From positions 10,005 through 74,004 of the forward strand of contig CAZHNN010000014.1 in the NCBI GenBank assembly GCA_964533965.1: a stretch of DNA of 64,000 nucleotides, written 5' to 3'. The translations under genes and the position numbers were made by a program. Below the pieces are notes generated by a model that ran no database searches, was not told the origin of the DNA, and saw only the letters and a program-made list of their open reading frames with translations. Shown piece by piece: positions 25,842 to 35,981 of this stretch (position 1 is its first letter; each line of letters begins with the position of its first letter). This DNA comes from RGIG3178 sp964533965. GTDB taxonomy: Bacteria; Bacillota; Clostridia; Christensenellales; QAND01.

Positions 25842-26538
25842 TACTTTTCTTTCTGCATTCGCACATTCGCCGCTGTTCATCACGCATGAACAAGCTTTGC
25901 AGATGGAGCGGTACTATTCGCTTTTGATGGAAGCCAACAAGGTGATGAACCTGACCGCCATTGTATCGGAAGAGGAAGCGGCTGTTCTTCATTTTCTGGA
26001 CAGCGCGTCACCGCTTTTCTTCGGATACCTGCACGAGTCAGACAGATGTTGCGATGTGGGCAGCGGCGCCGGATTTCCCGGCCTTGTGCTTGCCATCCTA
26101 CGGCCCGATTGCCATTGTGTGCTGATGGATTCGCTCCAAAAGCGCGTGCAGTTCCTAAAAGATACGGCAAAGGCCTTGTCGCTTGGCAACGTCGAGGCAT
26201 TGCACCTGCGTGCGGAGGACGCGGGCAGGGATCCCAGGCATCGGGAAAAGTACGACGTTGTTCTCTCCCGCGCCGTGGCACCGCTGAACATTCTTTGCGA
26301 ATACTGCCTGCCGCTTGTTCGCATCAGCGGACACATGGTCGCCTTTAAGGGAGCGAGCGCGCAGGAGGAATCTATCGGCGCAGCACACGCCGTAAATTTA
26401 CTGGGCGCCGGCGATATGGAGATCGTCAGCGCAAGCATCCCTGGCAGGAGTCATCATTTGATTCGCATGGTAAAACAGCGTCCGACGCCAAAGGCTTATC
26501 CGCGCAAGGCAGGGACACCCGTAAAACAACCACTGTGA
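25834..26538 (+). CDS. rsmG: 16S rRNA (guanine-527 N7)-methyltransferase
   Basis: 234-aa Rossmann-fold SAM-dependent methyltransferase that modifies G527 of 16S rRNA. The SAM-binding motif is CDVGSGAGFPGLVLAI, with LMDSLQKRVQFLK next and SRAVAPLNILCEY further on, all typical of RsmG/GidB. The ATG at 25834 overlaps the end of mnmG and has AGGGAG 7 nt upstream. A terminator follows, ending the origin-type cluster before the convergent arginine operon. Confidence 0.96.
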   Translation: MVDTFLSAFAHSPLFITHEQALQMERYYSLLMEANKVMNLTAIVSEEEAAVLHFLDSASPLFFGYLHESDRCCDVGSGAGFPGLVLAILRPDCHCVLMDSLQKRVQFLKDTAKALSLGNVEALHLRAEDAGRDPRHREKYDVVLSRAVAPLNILCEYCLPLVRISGHMVAFKGASAQEESIGAAHAVNLLGAGDMEIVSASIPGRSHHLIRMVKQRPTPKAYPRKAGTPVKQPL

Positions 26539-26554
26539 AATATTTTTAAAGTAG

Positions 26555-26584
26555 AAACCCCGAAACGAAGTTCCGGGGTTTTGC
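26555..26584 (+). terminator. Terminator of the mnmE-mnmG-rsmG run
   Basis: AAACCCCG (26555-26562) pairs with CGGGGTTTT (26574-26582) and is followed by further T's. Confidence 0.85.
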
Positions 26585-26641
26585 TCTTTTCTTTAAGACA
26601 AGCAGTTGGGTTCAGGGGCACGCCTCTGACTATTTATCCGT

Positions 26642-27047
26642 TCAGACTTCGACAATGCCTTCAAAATCCAGTATCGCATCGCCTGTCATGGTGATCCCGG
26701 ATTCCGCAACACGGATGATCAGGGTTCCGCCGCGCAGCCGTACGGTGATGTCGCGATCCATGGGGCTTTTGCCCAGCTCGACTGCGGCAGCGGCTACCGC
26801 GCACGCACCTGTCCCGCATGCCCAGGTCTCCCCGATGCCACGTTCCCACACACGCATGCGGATATTGGCAGGGTCCACCACGGTGGCAAAGGAGATGTTG
26901 GCACGCTTGGGAAATATTTCCGAATGCTCCAACATCGGGCCGATGCGCCTCACATCGATGCCCTCGACATCGTCGGTGAAAATCACACAATGCGGGTTGC
27001 CCATTGAAAGGCAAGTGATGCGGAAGGAGCCGCCGGCGATGGAGTAG
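26642..27047 (-). CDS. dapF: Diaminopimelate epimerase, C-terminal half (same gene as carB-dapF, beyond the gap)
   Basis: 134 codons downstream of the N gap. DapF interconverts LL- and meso-diaminopimelate, for lysine and peptidoglycan. This part has SMGNPHCVIF, then PKRANISFATV, RMRVWERGIGET and the second catalytic Cys in WACGTGACAVAAAAV. It ends in a normal DapF C-terminus. It is the continuation of the DapF module that begins at ~27486 and is fused to carB. The 10 Ns put the two halves in different frames; a true gap of 3n+2 nt (for example 8 or 11) would restore one reading frame. The two DapF parts add up to about 277 residues plus the gap, a normal length. Confidence 0.85.
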
Positions 27048-27057
27048 NNNNNNNNNN
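27048..27057. other. Assembly gap (10 N)
   Basis: Ten unknown bases inside the DapF-coding part. Homologs suggest only a few residues are missing, so the run of ten is a placeholder rather than a measured length. The apparent frameshift here should not be read as biological. Confidence 0.99.
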
Positions 27058-30000
27058 AAACTCCCTGTCGATGACAGGCCCCGGAAGCTGCACAGGCACG
27101 GCATTGCTTTGATAATCCGGCCTTCCCATCTGCACTGAGACCGAATAGACCGCGTCTTCGCGCAGGAAAAGCTCCACATCCTTGATTCCGCCGCCCGTCA
27201 TGAGCTTCATATGGTCTTTGTGAAGCCCCCGCCGCTCGTAAAGGTATTTTGCCACACATCGAAGCGCGTTTCCCGACACCTCGCCCATGGTCCCATCTGC
27301 ATTGTACATGCGCATTGCGGCATCGGCCACATCGCTTGGTTCTATGAGTACGATGCCGTCGCTGCCGACGCCCTTGCGCCTGCTGGAGAGAAGAACGCTC
27401 AGCGATTCCGGGTTCTCAACGTTCTGCTCGAAACAATCGAAATACAGGAAATCGTTGCCCGTGCCGCGCATCTTGACAAACCGGAGTTTCTGTTTTTTCT
27501 GCCGCAGATGGGCAATGTCGATGATCTCCACATTCTGCTGGTTATACTTGCCTGCAATCGAATCGGCGAGCGCGTTTGCGGTGTCGATGGAGGTTAGGCA
27601 AGGAATGCGGCGTTCTACAGCTTTGCGCCGTATCTGCACATCGTCTGAAACGGACTGCGTCCCTTCGCTGGAAGTCGAAATAACGTACTGCACTTGCCCC
27701 GATTCCAGAAGATCGAGGATATCGCTTCTGCCCTCAAAGAGCTTCCCGACAACAATGCTCTGTATGCCCGCGCGCATCAGCGCTTCGCCTGTGCCCGCCG
27801 ACGCATAGATCACAAATCCAAGGTCGCTGAATTTGCGCGCTATACCTAAGATCTCCGCCTTGTCCCGATCCTTGACGGTAAAGAGTACTCCGCCCCGCTG
27901 CACCATGCGATATCCGGCCGCCATAAGACCCTTGTAGAGCGCCTCCTCCAACGTCTTGCCCAGCCCCAGCACCTCGCCGGTCGATTTCATCTCCGGCCCC
28001 AGATGGACATCCACGCCCGTTAGTTTTTCAAACGAAAAGACGGGTACCTTGACCGCCGCGTATACCGCTTCTCTGTACAATCCGGTACCATACCCCATGT
28101 CGCAAATCCGCTCACCGAGCATCGCCCTTGTTGCGAGCGTTACCACGGGCACACCGGTCACCTTGCTGATATAGGGAATGGTGCGCGATGCGCGCGGGTT
28201 CGCCTCGATCACGTAGAGCTCGTTCTCAAAGATGACGTACTGTATGTTGATAAGCCCTTTGGTTTCAAGAGCTACGGCAAGGGTTTTCGTATTGTTGATC
28301 AGTTTTTGCATCAGCGGGCCGGACAGATTATGCGCCGGGTAAATCGCAATTGAATCGCCGCTGTGAATGCCGGCTCGCTCGATGTGCTCCATGATGCCGG
28401 GGATAAGGATATCCTCCCCGTCGCATATCGCATCCACTTCGATTTCCGTTCCCATCAGGTATTTATCGATGAGGATCGGATTCTCGATGCCGTTTTGCAG
28501 GATGATGTCCATGTATTGCCGCACGGTTTCATCATCGTAGGCAATGATCATGTTCTGACCACCGAGCACGTACGACGGGCGAATGAGCACCGGATAACCA
28601 AGGTTCCGTACTGCCTGCAATGCCTGTTCGCTCGTGAACACACCCCGCCCTCTCGGCCGCTTCATGTCGAGCTGTTGCAGGATCGCGTCAAAACGTTCCC
28701 GATCTTCCGCACAGTCGATGGAATCCGCGGAGGTTCCCAGAATACGAACGCCTTTTTGATGCAGAAAACGGGTCAGCCTGATGGCGGTTTGACCGCCGAA
28801 TGCGACCACTACGCCAAACGGCTGCTCCGTTTGTATGATGTCCATCACATCTTCGTTCGTCAGCGGCTCGAAATACAACCGATCCGCGGTATCAAAGTCC
28901 GTGCTTACCGTTTCCGGGTTGTTGTTGACCATGACTACCTCATAACCAAGTTCCCGCAACGTGTGCACGCAATGCACCGAAGCGTAATCGAACTCGATGC
29001 CCTGCCCGATGCGGATTGGTCCCGAACCGAAAACGATCACGCGCTGTTTGCTCTTGTCATTGCGCACTCGAAACGCCAGGGCTTCGTTCTCGCCGTCCGT
29101 GCATGCGTAAAAATACGGTGTCTGCGCCTCAAACTCCGCGGCGCACGTGTCCACCATGCGGTACACCGCGCTGTGGTGCGTAGGGCAAGCTTTATTGCTA
29201 ATCCGTGATATTGCGACGTCCGGGAAGCCCAGGCGCTTGGCGTCCATATACATAGACTCAGAGAGTTTGCCATATTGAAGCTCTGTTTCCATCTCTGCGA
29301 CGTGCAGCAGTTTATAGAGGAACCATTCGTCGATCATGGTGATTTCATGTATTTTTTCGACCGAAATGCCCCTATATAGCGCTTCATATGCCACAAACAG
29401 CCTCTCATCGGTCGCCTCGTGCAGCTTCTGCGCGATCTCATGATCCGATAGATTCAATAGCTTCTTCTGCCGCAGCGTATCCATGTTTATTTCAGCGCCC
29501 CGGACCGCTTTCATCAGCGCCTGCTCGAAGGTGGGTGCGATCGCCATCACCTCGCCGGTTGCCTTCATCTGAGTGCCGAGTGTTCGTGGAGCGCCCAGGA
29601 ACTTGTCAAACGGCCACTTTGGAAGCTTTACGACAACATAATCCATAGCAGGCTCGAAGAACGCGCTTGTCTTGCCCGTTACTGCGTTAGCAATTTCATC
29701 CAGTCTTAACCCTACCGCAATCTGCGCGGCAACCTTGGCGATGGGATATCCCGTGGCTTTGCTGGCAAGTGCCGAAGAGCGGGAAACGCGCGGGTTTACC
29801 TCGATGACCGCGTATTCCATGCTTTCCGGATGCAGCGCAAACTGCACGTTGCAGCCGCCCTCTACCTTCAGCGCTTGGATGATGTCGAGTGCAGCAGTCC
29901 GGAGCATCTGGTATTCGGGATTCGCCAACGTCACCGCGGGGGCGATGACGATGGAGTCGCCTGTATGGATACCAACAGGGTCGAAGTTCTCCATTGAGCA

Positions 30001-30693
30001 GACAGCGATCGCGTTTCCGGCACCGTCGCGCATGACCTCGAATTCGATCTCCTTCCAGCCCGAGATGCCTTTTTCGATCAGCACCTGGCCGATTGGCGAC
30101 GCATCAATGCCACCCTTTGCGATTTGAAGAAGCGCCTGTTCGTCCTCAGCGATGCCTCCGCCGGTACCGCCCAGCGTGAACGCGGGTCGCACGATAACCG
30201 GATACCCGATGATTTTGGCAAACTCTGTCGCGTCGAATTCATCCGTGACCACTTCGGATGGGATCACCGGCTGGCCGATATTTTCCATCGTCTGCTTGAA
30301 CAGTTGCCTATCTTCCGCTTTTTCGATGGTGTCAAGCTGCGCTCCCAATAAAGCCACACCGTGGCTTTGCAAAAAGCTCTCCTTGGCCAACTGCATCGAA
30401 AGCGTCAAACCGTACTGCCCGCCCATGGTGGATAAAAGCGCATCCGGCTTTTCCTTTTGTATGATACGGCGAAGTATTTCCAACGTAAGCGGCTCGATGT
30501 AGATCTTATCCGCCATCGCCGAATCGGTCATGATGGTAGCTGGGTTGGAATTGACCAGCACCACTTCTATTCCAAGCGATTTTAATGCCCTGCAGGCTTG
30601 CGTTCCTGCATAGTCGAATTCCGCTGCCTGGCCTATCACGATGGGGCCGGAGCCGATGAGCATCACGCGCCTATACGCCTTATTGAGAGGCAA
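27058..30693 (-). CDS. carB: Carbamoyl-phosphate synthase large subunit fused to diaminopimelate epimerase
   Basis: The first ~1069 residues are a complete CarB, which makes carbamoyl phosphate from bicarbonate, ATP and CarA-supplied ammonia. Both ATP-grasp halves (VMLIGSGPIVIGQAAEFDYA and VIVFGSGPIRIGQGIEFDYA), the oligomerisation region and the C-terminal MGS-like allosteric domain are present. With no stop codon the frame then enters DapF at about 27486 (LRFVKMRGTGNDFLYFD, then KGVGSDGIVL and YNADGTMGEV). No ribosome site lies before the only nearby ATG (27469-27471). The first catalytic Cys of DapF is Ser here (codon 27274-27276, in SGNALRC). I chose the TTG at 30693: it has GGAGG 8 nt upstream, gives the family N-terminus, and overlaps the end of carA by 14 nt. 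Confidence 0.9.
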
Positions 30694-31774
30694 CGCTATC
30701 ACCTCCCACCATCGCCAAAAACCTGTCAAACAAAAACGAGGTGTCCAGCGGCCCCGCGCATGCCTCGGGATGGAACTGCACCGAAAAGCCCGGGAAATCA
30801 GCGTAATCGATGCCTTCGCTCGTCAGATCGTTGAGGTTCTCAAAACGAAGTGTCGCTGTTTTGGGCATCGTATCGTTGACCACAGCATACCCGTGGTTCT
30901 GACTCGTGATATACAGCCGTCCCGTCTTGGTATCGCGCACGGGCTGGTTGGAACCCCTGTGGCCATATTTGAGCTTTGCCGTCTTAGCGCCTGTTGCTAG
31001 CGCCAATAGTTGATGGCCGAGGCAAATTCCGAAAATGGGCAGGCTCGTTTGGATTACCTTTTTGAGATTCTCGATGATGCTTTCGTTCACAGCGGGATCG
31101 CCCGGGCCGTTGGAGAGCATAAGGCCATCCGGGTCAAGCCGCAATATTTGTTCACAGGTTGTATCGGCGGGTATAACCGTTACTTTGCATCCCCGGTCTA
31201 TAAGCGCTTTCGCCATTGCGCGCTTGTACCCAAAATCCCACAGGGCGATGTGCGGTTTTCCGCCCGAATTGAAAACCTGCGGCGTTTTTGTGGACACTTC
31301 CAGAACGCTTGCACACAGATCGGCCGTTTTCAGCGCATGTACAAATGCCCCGAACTCTTTTGGAAGTTCGGAGCAAATGGCGGCGTTCACCACGCCGTAA
31401 TCGCGTATGGTTTTTGTCAGCGCCCGCGTGTCCATGCCATATAAGCCGATGACGCCACAGGCGGCAAGGTAGTCGCCAAGCGTACCTTGCGAGCGGAAAT
31501 TGGAAGGCTGATCGCACAGATCATGCACGATATACGCCAATAGCCACGGTCTGTCGCTCTCTTGGTCCTCTGGAATGAAGCCGTAGTTGCCGATTAACGG
31601 GAACGTCTGCACCACCATCTGGCCGTGGTAACTGGGGTCGGTAAGCGTCTCCAGATATCCGCCCATATTGGTGGTAAAGACCAGTTCCGCCGTAATATCA
31701 CTTTTTGCTCCAAAACGGCAACCCGTGAACACCTGACCGTCCGATAGGATCAGGTGCGCATATTTTCTGTCCAT
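30680..31774 (-). CDS. carA: Carbamoyl-phosphate synthase small subunit
   Basis: 364-aa glutaminase subunit that feeds ammonia to CarB. The N-terminal CPSase domain (LILSDGQVFTG, NMGGYLETLTDPSY) is followed by a class I glutamine amidotransferase domain with the nucleophile in GICLGHQLLALATG, then KYGHRGSNQPV and the catalytic His in VQFHPEA. The ATG at 31774 follows AGAGGTGA. It lies 10 nt after argF and overlaps carB. Its place at the end of the arginine operon suggests an arginine-dedicated enzyme. Confidence 0.97.
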   Translation of the reverse strand: MDRKYAHLILSDGQVFTGCRFGAKSDITAELVFTTNMGGYLETLTDPSYHGQMVVQTFPLIGNYGFIPEDQESDRPWLLAYIVHDLCDQPSNFRSQGTLGDYLAACGVIGLYGMDTRALTKTIRDYGVVNAAICSELPKEFGAFVHALKTADLCASVLEVSTKTPQVFNSGGKPHIALWDFGYKRAMAKALIDRGCKVTVIPADTTCEQILRLDPDGLMLSNGPGDPAVNESIIENLKKVIQTSLPIFGICLGHQLLALATGAKTAKLKYGHRGSNQPVRDTKTGRLYITSQNHGYAVVNDTMPKTATLRFENLNDLTSEGIDYADFPGFSVQFHPEACAGPLDTSFLFDRFLAMVGGDSVASQ

Positions 31775-31784
31775 GTGTTCACCT

Positions 31785-32690
31785 CTAGGACATCAGTGTT
31801 ACCATGACCGCTTTTTGGGCATGCAGCCTGTTTTCGGCCTCATCGAATATCTCGTTCGCATGCGCTTCAAACACTTCCGTTGTGATCTCCTCGCCGCGGT
31901 GTGCCGGCAGGCAGTGCTGTACGATGCATCCTTTGTTCGTAAGCGCCATGATGCCGTCGTTAACCTGATATCCCGCAAATGCCGCCTGCCTCTGCTGCTG
32001 CTCCTTCTCCTGACCCATGGACGCCCAGACATCGGTCACGATCACATCTGCGTTCACCGCAGCCAGCGCGGGTTCGGTGGTAAGCGTAAATGAGTTTCCA
32101 AAGTCCTTGGCAAAATTCAGTGCTATCTCATGCGGCTGATAGTCCTTAGGCGTCGCAATAGCTACCTGCATTCCCATCTTGAGACCGCCTACGATCAGCG
32201 TGTTGGCCATGTTGTTGCCGTCACCGATGAAGCAGAGCTTCCGTCCCGCAAGATCTCCCAGATGCTCGCGCATCGTCATCAGATCGGCCAGTACCTGGCA
32301 GGGATGGAACAGGTCGGTCAATCCGTTGATGACGGGAATGGTGCCGAATTTCGCCAGATCATCCACTTCCTGCTGTGCAAAAGTACGGATCATGATGCCG
32401 TTCAGATACCTGGATAGCACGCGTGCGGTGTCCTGCACCGGTTCGCCGCGGCCTATCTGCAGATCGTTCGCGCTTAGGAACAGCGCGTGGCCGCCCAACT
32501 GGAACATGCCGACTTCAAAAGACACCCGCGTACGAGTTGACGCTTTCTGGAAGATCATCCCGAGCGTTTTGCCCTTTAACGTCGGGTGCATGACGCCGCG
32601 TTTATGTTCTTTTTTCAGCTTATCGCCCAGATCCAGCACCGAAGTGATCTCATCACCGCTCCAGTCCAACAGCGTCAACAGACTTTTCAT
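31785..32690 (-). CDS. argF: Ornithine carbamoyltransferase
   Basis: 301 aa. It condenses ornithine with carbamoyl phosphate to citrulline. The carbamoyl-phosphate motif is KASTRTRVSFE, the ornithine-specific segment is HCLPAHRGEEI, and HPCQVLADLMT lies between. These separate it from aspartate carbamoyltransferase. The ATG at 32690 has AGGAGA. It lies 11 nt after argD and 10 nt before carA, so its substrate is made by the next two genes of the same operon. Confidence 0.96.
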   Translation of the reverse strand: MKSLLTLLDWSGDEITSVLDLGDKLKKEHKRGVMHPTLKGKTLGMIFQKASTRTRVSFEVGMFQLGGHALFLSANDLQIGRGEPVQDTARVLSRYLNGIMIRTFAQQEVDDLAKFGTIPVINGLTDLFHPCQVLADLMTMREHLGDLAGRKLCFIGDGNNMANTLIVGGLKMGMQVAIATPKDYQPHEIALNFAKDFGNSFTLTTEPALAAVNADVIVTDVWASMGQEKEQQQRQAAFAGYQVNDGIMALTNKGCIVQHCLPAHRGEEITTEVFEAHANEIFDEAENRLHAQKAVMVTLMS

Positions 32691-32701
32691 TTTGCTCTCC
32701 T

Positions 32702-33880
32702 CTACAGCTGTGCTAATGTCTTTTCAAGCGCCGCCAATCCCAAGTCGATTTGCTCATACGTGATGGTCAACGGCGGCAGCAGGCGCACCTTCGTCTTGGC
32801 CGTCAGCACGATAACGCCGTTGTCGATGCCTTTTTTGACCACATCGATGGCTGCCACGCCGTCGAGCTCGATGCCTATCATCAGGCCTATGCCCGTAACA
32901 TCCTTGACATGCGGCATCTTCAGCAATTTTTCCTTGAAATACGCTCCCTTTTTGGTCACTTCGGCCAGGAATTCATCGTTCATAGTATTCAAGACTGCCA
33001 AGGCGCCCGCGGCCGCTACAGGATTGCCGCCAAACGTGGTCGCGTGATCTCCAGGTTGCAGCGCATCCACGGTCTTTTCGCTGAACAGCACCGCGCCAAA
33101 CGGCAGTCCGCCCGCCAAGCCCTTTGCAGAAGTGATGATGTCCGGCAGGAAACCGAAATGCTCATAGCTGTACAGCGTTCCCGTACGCCCAACGCCGGTC
33201 TGCACTTCGTCCACGAGTACGAGAATATCATGCTCATGGCAGAACGCCACAACGGCATCCACATACGCTTTGTCGAGCGGAATCACGCCGCCCTCGCCCT
33301 GCACCAGCTCGATCAGGGCTGCGCATACGCCCGGCTCCGAGAGCAGCGCTATGGTGCCGTCGATGTCGTTGGGTTCGGCAAACAGGAATCCTTCGGTGAA
33401 CGGGAAGAAATAATTGTGGAACACATCCTGCCCCGTTGCCGCAAGGGTCGTGATCGTACGCCCGTGGAACGAATTGTTCAATGAGACGATCTTGTTGCGG
33501 TTCGGCCCGTATTTTATGAAGCTGTATTTGCGCGCCGCCTTGATCATGCCTTCGTTGGTCTCGGCTCCACTGTTGCCAAAGAACGCGCGTTTCATACCGG
33601 TCCTCTCACACAATGTCTGTGCGACGTCGATGCATGGGCCGGTGTAGTAGAGGTTGCAGATGTGCTGCAGCTTGTGAAGCTGGGCAGTCACGGCATCGAT
33701 CCAGCCCGAATCGCAGAAGCCCAGCGAGTTTACACCTATGCCGCTGGTAAAATCGACGTATTGCTTGCCGTCAAAATCCCAGCACAGAGCATTTTCGCCT
33801 TTTTCGATCGCAACGTCAAACCTCGCATAGGTATGCATGACGTATTGTTGGTCCCGTTGTTTGATCGTATCGAATTTCAT
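32702..33880 (-). CDS. argD: Acetylornithine aminotransferase
   Basis: 392-aa class III PLP aminotransferase that converts N-acetylglutamate semialdehyde to N-acetylornithine with glutamate. It shows FGNSGAETNEGMIKAAR, NNSFHGRTITTLAATGQ, VLVDEVQTGVGRTG and the PLP-lysine segment ITSAKGLAGGLPFGA. The ATG at 33880 has GAGGAGG upstream, with 12 nt to argB. Operon context fixes the substrate among the several possible for this family. Confidence 0.95.
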   Translation of the reverse strand: MKFDTIKQRDQQYVMHTYARFDVAIEKGENALCWDFDGKQYVDFTSGIGVNSLGFCDSGWIDAVTAQLHKLQHICNLYYTGPCIDVAQTLCERTGMKRAFFGNSGAETNEGMIKAARKYSFIKYGPNRNKIVSLNNSFHGRTITTLAATGQDVFHNYFFPFTEGFLFAEPNDIDGTIALLSEPGVCAALIELVQGEGGVIPLDKAYVDAVVAFCHEHDILVLVDEVQTGVGRTGTLYSYEHFGFLPDIITSAKGLAGGLPFGAVLFSEKTVDALQPGDHATTFGGNPVAAAGALAVLNTMNDEFLAEVTKKGAYFKEKLLKMPHVKDVTGIGLMIGIELDGVAAIDVVKKGIDNGVIVLTAKTKVRLLPPLTITYEQIDLGLAALEKTLAQL

Positions 33881-33892
33881 TGTAGTTCCTCC

Positions 33893-34750
33893 TCACGCAA
33901 TAAACATAGTGCCGATGCCTTCATCGGAAAACATTTCAATCAAAATGGAATGCGGAATGCGGCCGTCGATCATCACGGCCTTTTTGACCCCTTCCCGAAC
34001 GACCTTTTCGCAGCCCTGCACCTTGGGGATCATGCCGCCGCTGATGATGCCCCTTTGGATGAGCGTTTCGACCTCATCCACCTTCACGACGGGGATCAGC
34101 GTGTTCTCGTCCTTCACGTCCTCCATAAGCCCGCGGATGTCGGTGAGCGTAATGAGGCTTTCAGCCTTCAGGGCAGAGGCTATTTCGCAAGCCGCCGTAT
34201 CGGCGTTGATGTTGTATACCGTTCCCTTATCGTCCACCCCGACGGTTGCGATAACCGGGATATATCCGTTGCTTAGCGCGTTCAATATCGGCGCGGTGTC
34301 GATGTTGGTGATGTCGCCCACAAGCCCGAGCTCTTCATCCAATTGCTTCGCCTGGATCATGCTGCCGTCGATGCCGCACAGTCCTATCGCCTTGCCGCCC
34401 AGCACGCCAATCAAGGACACGAGATCCTTATTGGTCTTGCCCGCCAGCACCATCTGAACCACTTCCGCGGTGGACTCGTCGGTGTAGCGCAGCCCGTTGA
34501 CAAAGCGGGATTCGATGCCAAGCTTCTTGAGCATGTCAGTGATCTCCGGCCCGCCGCCGTGTACGAGCACCACCTTGATGCCCACCAGGGACAGCAGGAT
34601 GATGTCGCTCATCACATCGCGCTTGAGATCGGGGTTAATCATGGCATTTCCGCCATATTTGACGACGACGATCTTGCCCGTGTATTTCTGAATATAGGGC
34701 AAGGCTGCTGTGAGCACCTGTGCTTTCATCGTAGTGGTGATTTGCTGCAT
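33893..34750 (-). CDS. argB: Acetylglutamate kinase
   Basis: 285-aa amino-acid kinase that phosphorylates N-acetylglutamate, often the arginine-inhibited step. It has VVKYGGNAM, VLVHGGGPEI with FVNGLRYTDE, the NINADTAA nucleotide segment and GGMIPKVQGC at the end. I chose ATG 34750 (protein starting MQQITTTMKAQVL) with the GGGGG site upstream; a longer frame to 34801 runs back into argJ and lacks a site. The N-terminal helix before TGKIVVVKYG is of the type associated with arginine-sensitive hexameric enzymes. Confidence 0.95.
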   Translation of the reverse strand: MQQITTTMKAQVLTAALPYIQKYTGKIVVVKYGGNAMINPDLKRDVMSDIILLSLVGIKVVLVHGGGPEITDMLKKLGIESRFVNGLRYTDESTAEVVQMVLAGKTNKDLVSLIGVLGGKAIGLCGIDGSMIQAKQLDEELGLVGDITNIDTAPILNALSNGYIPVIATVGVDDKGTVYNINADTAACEIASALKAESLITLTDIRGLMEDVKDENTLIPVVKVDEVETLIQRGIISGGMIPKVQGCEKVVREGVKKAVMIDGRIPHSILIEMFSDEGIGTMFIA

Positions 34751-34763
34751 GATTTCTTCCCCC

Positions 34764-35981
34764 TTATGAACGGTAGTCGCCGTTGATGCGCACATAGTCA
34801 TAGGTCAAGTCACAGCCCCAGGCGGTAGCAGCCCCTGTTCCCTGGCCCATAAAGATGTTTAGGCTTATCTCATCCTGCAACAGGATCTCCTTCGCCTTTT
34901 CCTCAGAAAATTCGATTCCTGATCCGTTTTCGCAGACCTGGATCTCACCGGCTTTACTGCCGATGGACACCGCGATCGTATCCACCGAAAAATCGCCTTC
35001 GGCGTATCCTATCGCGCAGAGTATCCTGCCCCAGTTCGCGTCCGAGCCGAAGATAGCTGTTTTGACGAGGCTAGAGCAGATCACGGATTTTGCGATACCC
35101 TTTGCAAGAGCCGTCGTGGGCGCCTCATATACGTTGCAGACGATCAGTTTCGTTGCGCCCTCTCCGTCCGCCGCGATGCACTTGGCAAGATACGCACACA
35201 CTTGCTTCAGAGCCGCCAAAAACGCGTCGAAATCCGGCCCTTGCGCAGTGATCTTTGCATTTTCTGCCTGGCCGTTTGCCATAATGGATACCATGTCGTT
35301 GGTGGAGGTATCCCCATCCACGCTGATCATATTGAACGTATCATCAACCGCTGACGACAGCGCTTTTTGCAGCATCGGGGCGGAGATTGCGGCGTCGGTC
35401 GTTAAAAACCCGAGCATCGTCGCCATATTCGGGTGGATCATACCGGATCCTTTGGCGATCCCGCCGATGATGACTTCCTTGCCGTCGATCACGGTGCTCA
35501 CGGCAACCGACTTCGGCTTGAGGTCCGTCGTCATGATGGCTTCCGCCGCAGCGTCGTTGCCTGAATCCGACAATGTCGGAGCCAGCATTTCAATGCCTTT
35601 TTCAATAGGCTCAATCTCCAGCGGCTGACCGATGACGCCGGTCGATGCCACGATCACGTCGTCCGCCTTGATGCCAAGCGCCTTTGCCGTCAAGTCGCAC
35701 ATCGCCTGCGCTATTTGAATGCCATTTGCATTGCAGGTGTTCGCGTTGCCGCTGTTCACCACGACGGCCTGCGCCATCCCGTCTTCGAGGTTCGTCTTGG
35801 TAACGACGATGGGTGCGCCCGCGACCTTGTTCTTCGTATATACCGCGGCAGCCGTGCAGGGGGTGGGACTGTAGATGATCCCCAGATCCCGTTTGGATTG
35901 ATTCTTGCGGATCCCGCAGTGGATACCGCCAGCAACAAATCCCTTCGGCGCGCAGATACTACCTTGTTTTGGTGCGATCAT
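34764..35981 (-). CDS. argJ: Bifunctional ornithine acetyltransferase / N-acetylglutamate synthase
   Basis: 405 aa. ArgJ recycles the acetyl group from acetylornithine to glutamate and in its bifunctional form also uses acetyl-CoA. The precursor self-cleaves before Thr in IHPNMATMLGFLTTDA, which is intact. Other signatures are NSGNANTCNANG, ASTGVIGQPL and SDANWGRILCAIGYA. The ATG at 35981 has GGAGG 9 nt upstream and overlaps the argC stop by 4 nt; ATG 35987 is too close to the site. No argA or argE is seen, consistent with a cyclic acetyl route. Confidence 0.95.
   Translation of the reverse strand: MIAPKQGSICAPKGFVAGGIHCGIRKNQSKRDLGIIYSPTPCTAAAVYTKNKVAGAPIVVTKTNLEDGMAQAVVVNSGNANTCNANGIQIAQAMCDLTAKALGIKADDVIVASTGVIGQPLEIEPIEKGIEMLAPTLSDSGNDAAAEAIMTTDLKPKSVAVSTVIDGKEVIIGGIAKGSGMIHPNMATMLGFLTTDAAISAPMLQKALSSAVDDTFNMISVDGDTSTNDMVSIMANGQAENAKITAQGPDFDAFLAALKQVCAYLAKCIAADGEGATKLIVCNVYEAPTTALAKGIAKSVICSSLVKTAIFGSDANWGRILCAIGYAEGDFSVDTIAVSIGSKAGEIQVCENGSGIEFSEEKAKEILLQDEISLNIFMGQGTGAATAWGCDLTYDYVRINGDYRS

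Noticed and set aside
26642..27259. dapF annotated as a separate intact gene or as a frameshifted pseudogene
   Set aside because: The frame change coincides exactly with the N gap, both halves are otherwise full of conserved motifs, and the N-terminal half is continuous with carB.
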